Source: Pirellulales bacterium (GTDB taxonomy: Bacteria; Planctomycetota; Planctomycetia; Pirellulales; JACPPG01). From it: a DNA stretch of 64,000 bases. The translations under genes and the position numbers were made by a program. This document shows, piece after piece, positions 1 through 8,596 of this stretch (its first letter is position 1; each line of letters opens with the position of its first letter). A model generated the notes under the pieces. It worked only from the letters and a program-made list of their open reading frames with translations, was not told the DNA's origin and did not search any database. The stretch spans positions 31,513 through 95,512 of the forward strand of contig DASXEJ010000153.1 in NCBI GenBank assembly GCA_036490175.1, written 5' to 3'.

Positions 1-999
1 TCGTTCGCTTGCGCCATTCCCGGCGTGATGGCCACACGCACGATCGAGAATCGTCGCGATCGCTTGACCACGATCCTGATCGCGCCGCTGATGAGCTGCA
101 GCGCGCGGTTGCCCGTCTATGCACTATTGATCGCCGCGTTTATCCCCGAGCGGAGTTTTTTGGGCGGCCTGCTGAGCTTGCAGGGATTGACCCTGACCGC
201 GATGTATCTGATTGGTATCGTGGCCGCCACGATTGTGGCGCTGGTGTTGAAGAAGACATTGCTGCGCGGGCCGACGCCGCCGTTTGTGATGGAGTTGCCC
301 AGCTACAAGCTGCCAGACCCAACGGTGGTCGCGCATCGAGTGCTGGAACGAGGCTGGTCGTTCGTGCGACGGGCCGGAACTTTGATCGTGGCGGTGGCCG
401 TCGTGGTTTGGGCCAGCTTGTACTATCCGCACGATCCGTCGGTCGAAGCTCCCTTTGTCGACAGTCGGGCGCAGCTCACTGCGCAGCTAGATAACCTGCC
501 GTATGACGATCCGCGGCGCGATTCGGTCGAGGAGCAATTAGCTCAGGTCGATCACAAGATCGCCGGCGCCTATCAAGAGCAAAGCATCCTGGGCCGGATC
601 GGCCACGCTATCGAGCCGGCCGTGCGGCCGCTGGGGTGGGATTGGCGAATCGGCTGTGCCGCGATCGCTTCGTTCCCGGCCCGCGAAGTAGTCGTCGCGA
701 CGTTGGGGATCATCTATAATTTAGGAGACATCGACGTGGCCGATCCCGACGCATCGGGCCTGAACAATGCCTTGCAAGAGGCCACGTGGGAGGGAACGGA
801 CCGCAAAGTGTTCAACGTGCCGGTCGCCTTGTCGCTGATGGTCTTTTTCGCGCTGTGCGCACAGTGCGCCGCGACACTGGTCATCATCAAGCGTGAAACC
901 GACAGTTGGCGCTGGCCGGCGTTCACGTTCGGATATATGACGGCGCTCGCCTATGTAGGTGCTCTGGTGACTTACCAGGTGGGAATGCTTCTTTCTTGA
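1..999 (+). CDS. feoB: Ferrous iron transporter FeoB, C-terminal part (5' end outside window)
   Basis: This is the C-terminal 332 residues of FeoB, the inner-membrane GTP-dependent Fe(II) uptake protein; the reading frame is open from base 1, so the G domain lies upstream of the window. The visible part is polytopic. Early on it has ATRTIENRRDRLTTILIAPL followed by MSCSARLPVY, typical of the first FeoB gate region. It continues with a hydrophobic segment near AGTLIVAVAVVVWAS and the second gate-like motif FPAREVVVATLGIIYNLG. The tail resembles the FeoB C-terminus, with CAQCAATLVIIKRET and a final hydrophobic helix. The next gene is a FeoB-associated Cys-rich peptide 37 bp downstream, which supports a feo operon. 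No frameshift is seen in the visible part. Confidence 0.93.
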   Translation, partial: SFACAIPGVMATRTIENRRDRLTTILIAPLMSCSARLPVYALLIAAFIPERSFLGGLLSLQGLTLTAMYLIGIVAATIVALVLKKTLLRGPTPPFVMELPSYKLPDPTVVAHRVLERGWSFVRRAGTLIVAVAVVVWASLYYPHDPSVEAPFVDSRAQLTAQLDNLPYDDPRRDSVEEQLAQVDHKIAGAYQEQSILGRIGHAIEPAVRPLGWDWRIGCAAIASFPAREVVVATLGIIYNLGDIDVADPDASGLNNALQEATWEGTDRKVFNVPVALSLMVFFALCAQCAATLVIIKRETDSWRWPAFTFGYMTALAYVGALVTYQVGMLLS

Positions 1000-1036
1000 C
1001 GGTCTTTTTCTAGAAAGCGGCGCGACGAGCAAAGCG

Positions 1037-1249
1037 ATGACCGTAACGTTCGACAATCTGATCGTGCTTGTCCTGGTGGCCGTGGCCGTCGGCTACCTGG
1101 GATCGCGTCTCTGGAGCACCCTCCGCGGCAAGCGGCCAGGATCAGGGTGCGGAGCCTGCGCTAACTGCCCGAGCCAGGGGGCCGACCCTGGCCCCGCCGT
1201 GATCAGTGTCGAGTCGCTGAGGCAGTCAGGCGCCAGGGCCGCGCGGTAA
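1037..1249 (+). CDS. FeoB-associated Cys-rich membrane protein
   Basis: This 70-residue protein starts with one membrane helix (about residues 8-25, LIVLVLVAVAVGYLGSRLW). A short basic stretch and a Cys-rich motif, GCGACANCP (around residues 37-45), follow. That architecture matches the FeoB-associated Cys-rich membrane protein family, thought to assist FeoB, perhaps by handling Fe(II) or an Fe-S cluster. It lies 37 bp behind feoB on the same strand. The tail beyond the Cys motif is Pro/Ser/Arg-rich and not recognisable. The family call rests on size, topology, Cys pattern and position. Confidence 0.8.
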   Translation: MTVTFDNLIVLVLVAVAVGYLGSRLWSTLRGKRPGSGCGACANCPSQGADPGPAVISVESLRQSGARAAR

Positions 1250-1368
1250 CCTCAATTGCACCGCGGGTGCCACTGCCGGCGAGCCGGTGCACATTGCGAG
1301 CCGACAAGCCGGGCTAGCTGATCTCGCTTGCGGCGGAACTACGTCGCAGGGAAGCCTGACTACCCGGA

Positions 1369-2409
1369 CTATTCCGTCGGCCGTCCCGAGGTCGTGCGTT
1401 CGGCCGGCTTGGTCTTTTCCGGCGAGACGACTTGAGCGTAGGCCGAAAACTCGGCTACCACGTCTTCACCAAGATCGGTCGTGAAGCGAATCTTCTGCGC
1501 GACCTTGCCGGTCTTCTCGCCGGCCAAGAAGGTGATCGGCACGACGTGCATGGGCTTGGTCGAGTCGCTGGTTTTGAATTCGAAGCTCTCGTCGTCGCAG
1601 GTGATGCCCGTGATGCGGAACGGCTTCTTGGCCTTGATGACCAATTGCTTTGTCGCCTTCTGACCCGGCTCTAGCACGCCCATTAACAGTGACGCTGGGC
1701 TGACGGTTAGTTCTGCCACGACGCGCCCTGCGACGTCCAGCGGCACTTCGGGCGAGCGTTGATCGTTGGTCATCAGCACGAGTTGTTCGTTGATGGCTCC
1801 GCTAGGTGCATCGGGCTTGAGGAACACCTTCAGGTCGTAGGCCACCTGACCGCCGCCGCGGCGCGATTCAACTAATTGTGTATCCAGATACGGGCTGCCA
1901 GACTTCACATCCAAAATCTGCCAGTCTTCGCGCCCTGCGTAGCTGATCGAAAGTTGCTTCTCGACGGGTGTGCCCTGATCGACAGTTCCCAGATCGACCT
2001 CGCCTGGGTGGATCACGATGTCGCGACGAATGTAGCCGGCCACCTGCAGTTGCACTTCGGCATAGTAGGGCTTGTCGAAGACGACCGTCACCGTCGCGCT
2101 GCGTTGACCGAGAAAGCTACGCGTGTTGAAGGCCGCGACGATGGCGCCCTCTTCGTAGGTCTTCAGCGTGTCCTTCAGAATGCGCGGCGTAGTGCAGCCG
2201 CAGCTCGAGCGCACGTCGGAAATGTGTGCGTCTTCTTTGTAGGGATTCTGCAGCTTGAAGAAGTACTCGACCTTGGCGCCACGCGCAACGTTGCCGAAGT
2301 CGTGGTTCGAGGTCTCGAACATCTTGCGCGCCCAGTCCTGACCATGCGCCGCGCCGGTACAGGCCAATACCCACAACAATCCACAGAAGTGAACTCGAAC
2401 GCAGGACAT
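1369..2409 (-). CDS. DUF1573 domain-containing exported protein
   Basis: This 346-residue protein has an N-terminal signal peptide (hydrophobic segment to AHGQ near residue 24). Its first domain fits DUF1573: HDFGNVARGAKVEYFFKLQN, then SSCGCTTP. That family forms an immunoglobulin-like beta fold with a conserved CGC(T) motif. Two or three further beta-rich repeats follow, with GEVDLGTVDQGTPVEKQLSI and LLMGVLEPGQKATKQLVIK. The end is a charged, Pro/Thr-rich tail (SPEKTKPAERTTSGRPTE). Such proteins are exported and common in Planctomycetota and Bacteroidota; the function is unknown. It converges on the feo locus with about 120 bp between the stop codons. Confidence 0.8.
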   Translation of the reverse strand: MSCVRVHFCGLLWVLACTGAAHGQDWARKMFETSNHDFGNVARGAKVEYFFKLQNPYKEDAHISDVRSSCGCTTPRILKDTLKTYEEGAIVAAFNTRSFLGQRSATVTVVFDKPYYAEVQLQVAGYIRRDIVIHPGEVDLGTVDQGTPVEKQLSISYAGREDWQILDVKSGSPYLDTQLVESRRGGGQVAYDLKVFLKPDAPSGAINEQLVLMTNDQRSPEVPLDVAGRVVAELTVSPASLLMGVLEPGQKATKQLVIKAKKPFRITGITCDDESFEFKTSDSTKPMHVVPITFLAGEKTGKVAQKIRFTTDLGEDVVAEFSAYAQVVSPEKTKPAERTTSGRPTE

Positions 2410-2990
2410 ACATTCCCCCGCTGGAAGTGTCTGCGGCCGGAAGTCGGCGCGGCGAATCCCAATTGATTCGGCCGCTCATATTATTGCGCGTTGGCGCGGT
2501 TCCCGGCAGCACTTAATCGAACGTCGTGGGAACTCTACGACCCTGTTAGGATCGTGTCAACTTGTTTCTGTGAAATGAGATACGATCGAAACGCACCCCT
2601 GGCCGGCCGCAATTAATTCATCTTCGGCCATCTGCCCTGTCTGGCTGTAGACACATTCGACGAGTATCCGTCGGTGCCTAAGATGCGGACAATGTGGCGC
2701 CTACGGCGCTCCGGAAATGCCGAGGACTCCGGCCGGATGGGCGATGAGTCAGGAGACTGAAACCGCGACCAAGCCCCTGGAGACCGTCGATTCCCACTTT
2801 CCACTCCACTCCGTTGGGGTGCCAGCAAACCGGTCCTTCCGCGGGCGAGGTGAGCGGTTCATGCATGCCCTTACTCTCGCGCGCCATCCAACCCAGAACC
2901 GCAGGCGTTGCTAGGCCGCGCCCGGCCGGTCGCGTACGATTGTGCCCTAGGGGTCGTAGTCTCTGTATATTCCAGGAAGGAGAGCGTCGG
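2410..2990. other. Intergenic region between divergent genes
   Basis: This stretch of 581 bases separates the divergently transcribed DUF1573 and thioredoxin-NHL genes, so it should hold promoters for both. I see no convincing gene: the open frames here are short, start without ribosome-binding sites and have no recognisable motifs. A purine-rich ribosome-binding site, AGGAAGGAGAG (2974-2984), sits just before the ATG at 2991. No tRNA or clear terminator was seen. Confidence 0.5.
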
Positions 2991-5300
2991 ATGAGCGTGC
3001 ATGATGAACGGAGTGATCGGCTGCCCAGGCCAGATTCAGGGCATGCCGGCCGGGTGAGCGCGTCGTCAGCGATCGGCGGAATCTTGGCGGTGTGCATGCT
3101 CGCCTGGTGCCTGACGGCCACCGTCTCGGCAGCTGCGCCAGCGACGACCGCCCTGTCGGTCATTGGCTCTCCTGCCGCCGTCATGCTTTCCGCGGCCCTG
3201 ATCGGTGCCGCGGCACCCGAAGAAGCGGCGGACAAGGCGGCCGGCGAGAATCCCTTTCCGCGCCGGATCGCAGCCCCCGAGCTGTCCGGCGGTGTCGACT
3301 GGATCAATACCGATGGCCCGCTCGAAATTAAGGGCCTGCGTGGCAAGTTCGTGTTGCTCGACTTCTGGACTTATTGCTGCATCAACTGCATGCACATCTT
3401 GCCCGAGCTGAAGAAGCTAGAAGCCGACTTTCCTAATGAACTGGTCGTGATCGGGGTTCATTCAGCCAAGTTCGAAAACGAAGAGGATTCGAAGAACATT
3501 ACCGAAGCCGTGCTCCGCTACGAGATCAAGCATCCGGTGGTGAATGACGCGCGGCATAAGATCTGGGACCGCTTTAGCGTTCGCAGTTGGCCAACGGCCT
3601 ATTTGATCGATCCCGAAGGAAAGGTTATTTACGGCCGCAACGGTGAGTTCAAAGCAGCCGAATTCGCGGAACTCCTCAACAAGGGCATTCCCTACTATCG
3701 CAAAAAAGGGACGCTCGACGAGAAGCCCTTGCGCTTCGCGCTGGCATCCGAGCGTGCGGTTGACACACCGCTGCGCTTTCCGGGCAAAGTGTTGGCCGAC
3801 GAAACGGGTGGTCGCCTGTTCATCGCCGACAGCAACCATAATCGGATCGTCATTGCCGGGCTGGACGGAACGCTCGTCGGCGTCATCGGCACCGGTGCGA
3901 TCGGCGCGGACGACGGCGACTACCAGAGCGCGACGTTCAACCATCCTCAAGGCATGGCACTGAGCGGCGACACGCTATACGTGGCCGACACCGAGAATCA
4001 CATGCTCCGCAAGATCGATCTGGCCGGCAAGCGCGTCAGCACGATCGCCGGAGACGGTCGGCAGGCGGCCGGCTGGCCGGGAATCGATATGGATGATTTC
4101 GCGGCGGGTGCCGGGAAGATGCCCGAGCGTTTCGTTGGCAAGCCACGCGAGACACAGTTGAACAGTCCTTGGGATTTGCAGATTCACGGCCAAGATCTGT
4201 TCATCGCCATGGCCGGTCCCCACCAGATCTGGAAAATGCCGCTCGACGAGTCCGAGATCGGTCCCTATGCGGGCAACAGTCGCGAGGATATTGTCGACGG
4301 TCCCTTGCTCCCCTCACAACCGTACGAAGCGGGTTACGCGTCCTTCGCGCAGCCCAGCGGTCTGGCGGCCGACGACGACACGCTGTACGTGGCCGATAGC
4401 GAGGGAAGCTCGATTCGCGCCGTGCCGTTCGATCCCAGCAAGCCGGTACGCACCGTCGTTGGGACGGCCGATCTTCCGGCGGGACGGCTGTTTGTCTTCG
4501 GCGACCACGATGGCGTGGGCCGCGCCGTGCGCTTGCAGCATCCGCTGGGAGTAGCGCTGGTCGATGACCTGCTCTACGTGGCGGACACCTACAACAACAA
4601 GATCAAGGCTATCGATCCCCTGAAGAAAACCGTGCATACGATCGCCGGCACAGGCAAGCCGGGGCACGCCGATGTGCCGGCGGCGTTCGACGAGCCGGCC
4701 GGGTTGTCGGGCGCGGCTGGCAAACTCTACGTCGCCGATACCAACAACCATCTCATCCGTGTCATCGACTTGGCCGGCGGGAACCGCGTATCGACGTTCC
4801 AGGTCCGCGATCTGACGCCGCCCAAGCTGGCGGCCGCGCCAGGGCAGAATCCGCGCAACGACCAAAGCCACGGCCAGGAAATTCGCATCGATAAAACATC
4901 TCTTCAGCCGCAAGACGGACTGGTGTGGCTGGCTATGAAACTGGCGCTGCCGGCCGGTTACAAGATCAACCCGCAAGGGCCAATGCGATATAAGGTCACG
5001 GCCGTGAATGAATCCGGGCCGCTCGATCGTGCGTACCTGGGACGTAGCAACAAGGTCGATCCGCCGGCAACCGAGTTCCAAATCGAGCTTCCTGTGGCAA
5101 AGGAAGCCGGAGATGAAACAATTGCCGTGGAGGCTGACTATTACTACTGTCAGGAGGGAGAGGGGGGCGTTTGCAAGGCTGGCCGCGTGACTTGGACAGT
5201 GCCGCTTTTGATAGGCGGGCCGCTTTTGATAGGCGGGCCACTTTCGATAGGCGGATCGGCAAGCCGTGCCACGTTGCCGTTGCGGCTGGAAGTCGAATAA
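2991..5300 (+). CDS. Exported thioredoxin-like protein with NHL-repeat beta-propeller
   Basis: The protein has 769 residues. The ATG at 2991 was chosen because AGGAAGGAGAG lies just upstream; in-frame starts further upstream lack this and encode a low-quality leader. A hydrophobic segment (about residues 23-43, GGILAVCMLAWCLTATVSA) should export it. Residues 85-215 form a thioredoxin-like domain with active site WTYCCINC (near 125). From about 245 to 620 there are repeated NHL-type blades (DTENHMLRKIDL, DTYNNKIKAID, DTNNHLIRVIDL) making a beta-propeller. A C-terminal beta domain with Cys residues follows (YYYCQEGEGGVC). Thioredoxin-NHL fusions are known as putative envelope redox proteins; the substrate is unknown. 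The last 35 residues include a threefold repeat, annotated separately. Confidence 0.85.
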   Translation: MSVHDERSDRLPRPDSGHAGRVSASSAIGGILAVCMLAWCLTATVSAAAPATTALSVIGSPAAVMLSAALIGAAAPEEAADKAAGENPFPRRIAAPELSGGVDWINTDGPLEIKGLRGKFVLLDFWTYCCINCMHILPELKKLEADFPNELVVIGVHSAKFENEEDSKNITEAVLRYEIKHPVVNDARHKIWDRFSVRSWPTAYLIDPEGKVIYGRNGEFKAAEFAELLNKGIPYYRKKGTLDEKPLRFALASERAVDTPLRFPGKVLADETGGRLFIADSNHNRIVIAGLDGTLVGVIGTGAIGADDGDYQSATFNHPQGMALSGDTLYVADTENHMLRKIDLAGKRVSTIAGDGRQAAGWPGIDMDDFAAGAGKMPERFVGKPRETQLNSPWDLQIHGQDLFIAMAGPHQIWKMPLDESEIGPYAGNSREDIVDGPLLPSQPYEAGYASFAQPSGLAADDDTLYVADSEGSSIRAVPFDPSKPVRTVVGTADLPAGRLFVFGDHDGVGRAVRLQHPLGVALVDDLLYVADTYNNKIKAIDPLKKTVHTIAGTGKPGHADVPAAFDEPAGLSGAAGKLYVADTNNHLIRVIDLAGGNRVSTFQVRDLTPPKLAAAPGQNPRNDQSHGQEIRIDKTSLQPQDGLVWLAMKLALPAGYKINPQGPMRYKVTAVNESGPLDRAYLGRSNKVDPPATEFQIELPVAKEAGDETIAVEADYYYCQEGEGGVCKAGRVTWTVPLLIGGPLLIGGPLSIGGSASRATLPLRLEVE
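5202..5255 (+). repeat. 18-bp tandem repeat, three copies, inside a coding region
   Basis: Three head-to-tail units of 18 bp lie at 5202-5219, 5220-5237 and 5238-5255. The first two are identical (CCGCTTTTGATAGGCGGG) and the third differs at three positions. They are in frame with the thioredoxin-NHL gene and encode PLLIGG, PLLIGG and PLSIGG near its C-terminus. The near identity suggests recent duplication by slippage, and the unit length preserves the frame. Confidence 0.9.
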
Positions 5301-5668
5301 TAGCCCAAGGCGATCTACAGTAAGCGGATTTAATGCTGCACGAAAAGTGACGCACCCAACAAATGCGTCTTTTCTGGCGGCTGAGCCGCTCTAGAACGTT
5401 TTCGGCGCGCTGCTGCCAAGTATTACCGTTGGGCGGGGGGCACCCGAGAAGGGGGCCAAGCCGCGGTGGGTTTCGACAAAATTAGTTAGTATGCAATGGA
5501 GTCGAGCGAAAAGTTGGAAAAAATTTCGACCACCACATTCCATCTTTTTACTTGATCCTCTAAACTCAGGTCACGGGGGTCGCGGGCTAATTCGGGTGAT
5601 CGGCCCCCGATTCTTACATTTTTTATTCGGAGCAAGAGGCCACTGTGCTACGAGAAAGGGAGACTGTT
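5301..5668. other. Intergenic region upstream of the DUF1559 gene
   Basis: This region of 368 bases has no recognisable gene. It is richer in A and T than its surroundings, especially 5470-5640, with several T tracts, as expected of a promoter region for the downstream prepilin-like gene. I could not assign -35 and -10 boxes with confidence. AAAGGGA at about 5655-5661 is a suitable ribosome-binding site for the ATG at 5669. Confidence 0.4.
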
Positions 5669-6937
5669 ATGCGCTTATCGCGGAGAACGGGATTCACACT
5701 GGTTGAGTTGCTGGTTGTCATCGCCATTATTGGAATCTTGATTGGCTTGTTGCTGCCCGCCGTGCAAGCCGCACGCGAGGCTGCACGCAAATCGCAGTGT
5801 CAGAACAATCTCAAGCAATTCGGTCTGGCTCATCAAAATTATTTGAGCGCGATGGGCGTGTTCGTTCCTGGTGGCCTTGTCGACCCCGTCAAAGGTACCG
5901 CTTACGCTAGTGCAACAGCAATGCTGCTCCCCTACTTTGAGCAGGCCGGAGCGGCATCGATGTATAATTATTCCCAAGCATGGACGACTCAGCCGCAGGT
6001 AGTTGCCAACTTGGTTATTCCTAGTTGTGTCTGCCCGTCGGACGACAAGGACAATCCCATCTATTTCCCCTGGCTGGATTGCGGAACTACTACCGTCTCT
6101 GCCCTTTTTCCCGTTCCTTCGCCCACGGGTTCCATAACCGGCTCACTTGGCACCGGCATGACGACGTTCAATGGTCTCTTCGGCTCCTTGGATTATGCAC
6201 TTTCCGCAGGCATCAATGACGCGTTCTGCGACCAACCAACCACCGCGCCGAATTGGGAACGGGGTATGTTCGCATACGACATGCTCAATACCGCACAGGG
6301 CGTAAGTGATGGGCTCAGCAATACATTTATGATGGGGGAAGCCGCGGCGTCGGTGAAGTGGGGATTGCGTACCAATACGAACAGCTTAACCGCCTATTCG
6401 AATCCTTTGAAACCTTATCAGTATGTTCCGATCTGGGCCTGGATATCCGGTGAGCCGAACTACTCGCCGTTCGTTACCCTCTCCGGAAGCCCGCCAATGT
6501 ACGCTGGCGGGCCACTCGGTACGACCATTTTCCCACTGAACATGAATCCGGTGACGCATACGATGGCCGCACAAACTTTACAAATGAGTCTCAGTACAAG
6601 TGCATGCGGTAGTAGCGTTAGCCAGAACCCTGGGCTGCACTTCATGTCTGGCTTTCGTTCCTCCCATCCGGGGGGCGGCAACTTCTTGATGGCCGACGGC
6701 AGCGTACGATTCGTTCCCGCCACGGTCGATTCAGTTGGAACCGGCACAGCCAATGGGCCCGTCGGGTACCTCCCCTCGGGTGTCAGTGGTGCACAGCAAA
6801 TTCTGCTCACATCGGGCTCATATCCGAACTTTACCTTTAATGTCACCTGGCCCAGTTCGAACGGTGCGCTCCCCACCGTGGGCGTCTATCAAGCACTTTC
6901 CACGCGGGCCGGTGGCGAGCCTGTTTCGCCTCCGTGA
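5669..6937 (+). CDS. DUF1559 family protein with type II pseudopilin-like N-terminus
   Basis: The protein has 422 residues; the ATG at 5669 follows an AAAGGGA ribosome-binding site and places the prepilin motif at the N-terminus. Residues 5-10 (RRTGFT) and the following helix [16 protein letters not shown] form a type IV prepilin-like N-methylation signal, presumably cut by a prepilin peptidase between G and [21 protein letters not shown] is typical of DUF1559, and the C-terminal [17 protein letters not shown] is the family's H-x-DG region. Planctomycetes carry many paralogues. They are thought to be exported, surface-associated pseudopilin-like proteins of unknown role. No partner secretion gene is nearby and a strong hairpin follows the stop codon. 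Confidence 0.92.
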   Translation: MRLSRRTGFTLVELLVVIAIIGILIGLLLPAVQAAREAARKSQCQNNLKQFGLAHQNYLSAMGVFVPGGLVDPVKGTAYASATAMLLPYFEQAGAASMYNYSQAWTTQPQVVANLVIPSCVCPSDDKDNPIYFPWLDCGTTTVSALFPVPSPTGSITGSLGTGMTTFNGLFGSLDYALSAGINDAFCDQPTTAPNWERGMFAYDMLNTAQGVSDGLSNTFMMGEAAASVKWGLRTNTNSLTAYSNPLKPYQYVPIWAWISGEPNYSPFVTLSGSPPMYAGGPLGTTIFPLNMNPVTHTMAAQTLQMSLSTSACGSSVSQNPGLHFMSGFRSSHPGGGNFLMADGSVRFVPATVDSVGTGTANGPVGYLPSGVSGAQQILLTSGSYPNFTFNVTWPSSNGALPTVGVYQALSTRAGGEPVSPP

Positions 6938-6953
6938 TTTGTCTAACGGGGCG

Positions 6954-6988
6954 GCTGCGATCGTCGCTTTTCGGGCGACGATCGCAGC
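6954..6988 (+). terminator. Perfect 14-bp stem hairpin downstream of the DUF1559 gene
   Basis: GCTGCGATCGTCGC at 6954-6967 pairs perfectly with GCGACGATCGCAGC at 6975-6988 around a 7-base loop. It begins 17 bases after the DUF1559 stop codon, a typical terminator position. There is no U-tract after the stem, so it may act with Rho or mainly stabilise the mRNA 3' end. Confidence 0.55.
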
Positions 6989-7038
6989 TCACCCGCACCT
7001 TCTCGCCCCGCGAGTTGCGACATTCCGACTTTGGGTGC

Positions 7039-7063
7039 CATGCTCACGCAAAACGTGAGCATG
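7039..7063. repeat. Dispersed palindromic element, copy 1
   Basis: CATGCTCACG (7039-7048) and CGTGAGCATG (7054-7063) form a perfect 10-bp inverted repeat with a 5-base spacer. The same two arms recur at 15490-15513 with a 4-base spacer, and the GCCATG or ATGGC flank is also shared in opposite orientation. It lies in the gap between the DUF1559 gene and nagA. The recurrence points to a small dispersed repeat family rather than a simple terminator. Confidence 0.65.
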
Positions 7064-7155
7064 CTTCGTTTAACCCCTGCGCTCGTGTCATCATCTCTGG
7101 GGCGCTCTCCATTTCCAGTGCCCGCGTGGCGTCACCCGCCACGGTCCGCGGGCAC

Positions 7156-7161
7156 TATAAT
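7156..7161 (+). promoter_or_regulatory. Candidate -10 box (TATAAT) just before nagA
   Basis: A consensus TATAAT ends 7 bases before the nagA ATG at 7169. A sigma-70-type promoter here would start transcription at or next to the start codon and yield a leaderless or almost leaderless mRNA. No Shine-Dalgarno sequence is visible between the box and the ATG, which fits. No good -35 box was found about 17 bases upstream. Confidence 0.35.
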
Positions 7162-7168
7162 TTGACGC

Positions 7169-8401
7169 ATGTCAACGGATGTGCTGTTCGTCAACGGGGA
7201 TCTGGTCCTCTCGGATCGCGTTCAGTCTGCGACCCACCTGCTGATCGGCGGGGCGCGGATCGTGGCCATTGGCCCGGACGGTGACCATCCATCCGCGCAT
7301 CACGCGCAATCGCCCAGCGTGGGCGGTGCGCACGTGATCGATGCGCGCGATCATTACATCGTCCCTGGCTATGTCGACCTGCACGTCCACGGTGGCGCGG
7401 GCGCGGATTTCATGGACGGCACCGCCGAGGCCTTTTACACCATCCGCGCGGCGCACGCGCGGCATGGCACGACGAGCTTGCTTCCCACCTCAACCGCGGC
7501 ACGGCCCGAGCAGATTCTGGCGATGTTGACCGAGTGTTCTCGGCAGCGACTGGCCGACGATGGTCGCGGGGCCCGCGTGCTGGGTGCCCATCTGTACGGC
7601 CCCTACTTTCGCGCCGAAGCGCGCGGCTGCCATCCCGGCGACGGCGTTCGTCCGCCGGTGGTGCAGGAATATGAAAAATACCTGGAGCTGGCGGCGGCAA
7701 TCGCCACGGCCTCGGTCGCCCCCGAGCTGCCGGGGGCCGAAGCGTTCGCCCGCGCCTGCGTCGCCCGCGGCATTCGCATGAACGCCGGGCATTCGCACGC
7801 CACGTTCGAACAGGCCGAGCAAGCCATCGGCTGGGGCGTGCGGCACGTCGACCATCTGTTCTGCGCCATGTCGGACCGGGCCAGGTTACGGCAATCGCAA
7901 CCTTTTCCAATGCGCGGCGGCCTGCTCGAGGCGACGCTCTATTTCGACGAGTTGACGACCGAAGTCATCGCCGACGGGCGTCATCTGGCGCCCGAGCTGC
8001 TCCGGCTGGCCTACAAGGTCAAAGGGCCCGATCGACTGGCCCTGGTCACTGACGCCAACCGCGCGCTCGACATGCCGGACGGTCCCTACATGTTTGGTCC
8101 GCGCGACGGGGGCGAACCGATCCTGCGGCGCGACGACGTGGGGTTGATGCCCGACGGGCAGGCGCTGGCCTCGGGCGTGCAGGGGATGGATCATCTGGTG
8201 CGCACGTTCATCAAGGCCACCGGCTGCCCGCTGTGGGAGGTCGTCCGCATGGCCTCGCTCACGTCGGCCCGCATCGCGGGCTGGGACCACGAGCTTGGCA
8301 GTATCGCCGTGGGCAAGCGCGCCGATCTGCTGTTATTGGACCGCGCGCTCAACGTGCGACAAGTGTTCCTGGGCGGCCAACGGTTCGCCGCGCTACCGTA
8401 G
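7169..8401 (+). CDS. nagA: N-acetylglucosamine-6-phosphate deacetylase
   Basis: This 410-residue amidohydrolase should convert N-acetylglucosamine-6-phosphate to glucosamine-6-phosphate and acetate in the cytoplasm. The order of motifs fits NagA: the N-terminal beta domain, VPGYVDLHVHGGAGADFMDG (near residues 66-85) with the metal-binding HxH, GTTSLLPT, then GAHLYGPYF. Later come NAGHSHATFEQA and VRHVDHLFCAMS with catalytic and metal-binding histidines, then LVTDA with the catalytic Asp. The C-terminal GSIAVGKRADLLLLD is the usual closing strand of amidohydrolases. The usual EGPF motif is replaced by LYGPYF, a deviation. Length is close to the family's usual 380-400. No other amino-sugar gene is adjacent. 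The start codon has no Shine-Dalgarno sequence (see the promoter entry). Confidence 0.85.
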   Translation: MSTDVLFVNGDLVLSDRVQSATHLLIGGARIVAIGPDGDHPSAHHAQSPSVGGAHVIDARDHYIVPGYVDLHVHGGAGADFMDGTAEAFYTIRAAHARHGTTSLLPTSTAARPEQILAMLTECSRQRLADDGRGARVLGAHLYGPYFRAEARGCHPGDGVRPPVVQEYEKYLELAAAIATASVAPELPGAEAFARACVARGIRMNAGHSHATFEQAEQAIGWGVRHVDHLFCAMSDRARLRQSQPFPMRGGLLEATLYFDELTTEVIADGRHLAPELLRLAYKVKGPDRLALVTDANRALDMPDGPYMFGPRDGGEPILRRDDVGLMPDGQALASGVQGMDHLVRTFIKATGCPLWEVVRMASLTSARIAGWDHELGSIAVGKRADLLLLDRALNVRQVFLGGQRFAALP

Positions 8402-8596
8402 CGATTGCAGCAATGAACCACAAATGGCACGAATGAAGGACACAAGACGGAAAACACGGTCACTGAGTCGGCCAACTGCACGTCTGATTCTTCATTCGTG
8501 CAATTTGCGCGATTTTGGGTCAAATCTTTCTCCAAATCGTCGACACGGATAGCGTGATTCCGCGTCACGTGCCATGGATTTCCGACGTGCCTCGTG

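Noticed and set aside
9..494. Long plus-strand frame inside feoB
   Set aside because: It overlaps feoB in another frame, is Arg/Gly-rich with no motifs, and is a typical GC-rich shadow.
5202..5255. CRISPR-like repeat
   Set aside because: Units are directly adjacent with no spacers and are in frame within a coding gene.
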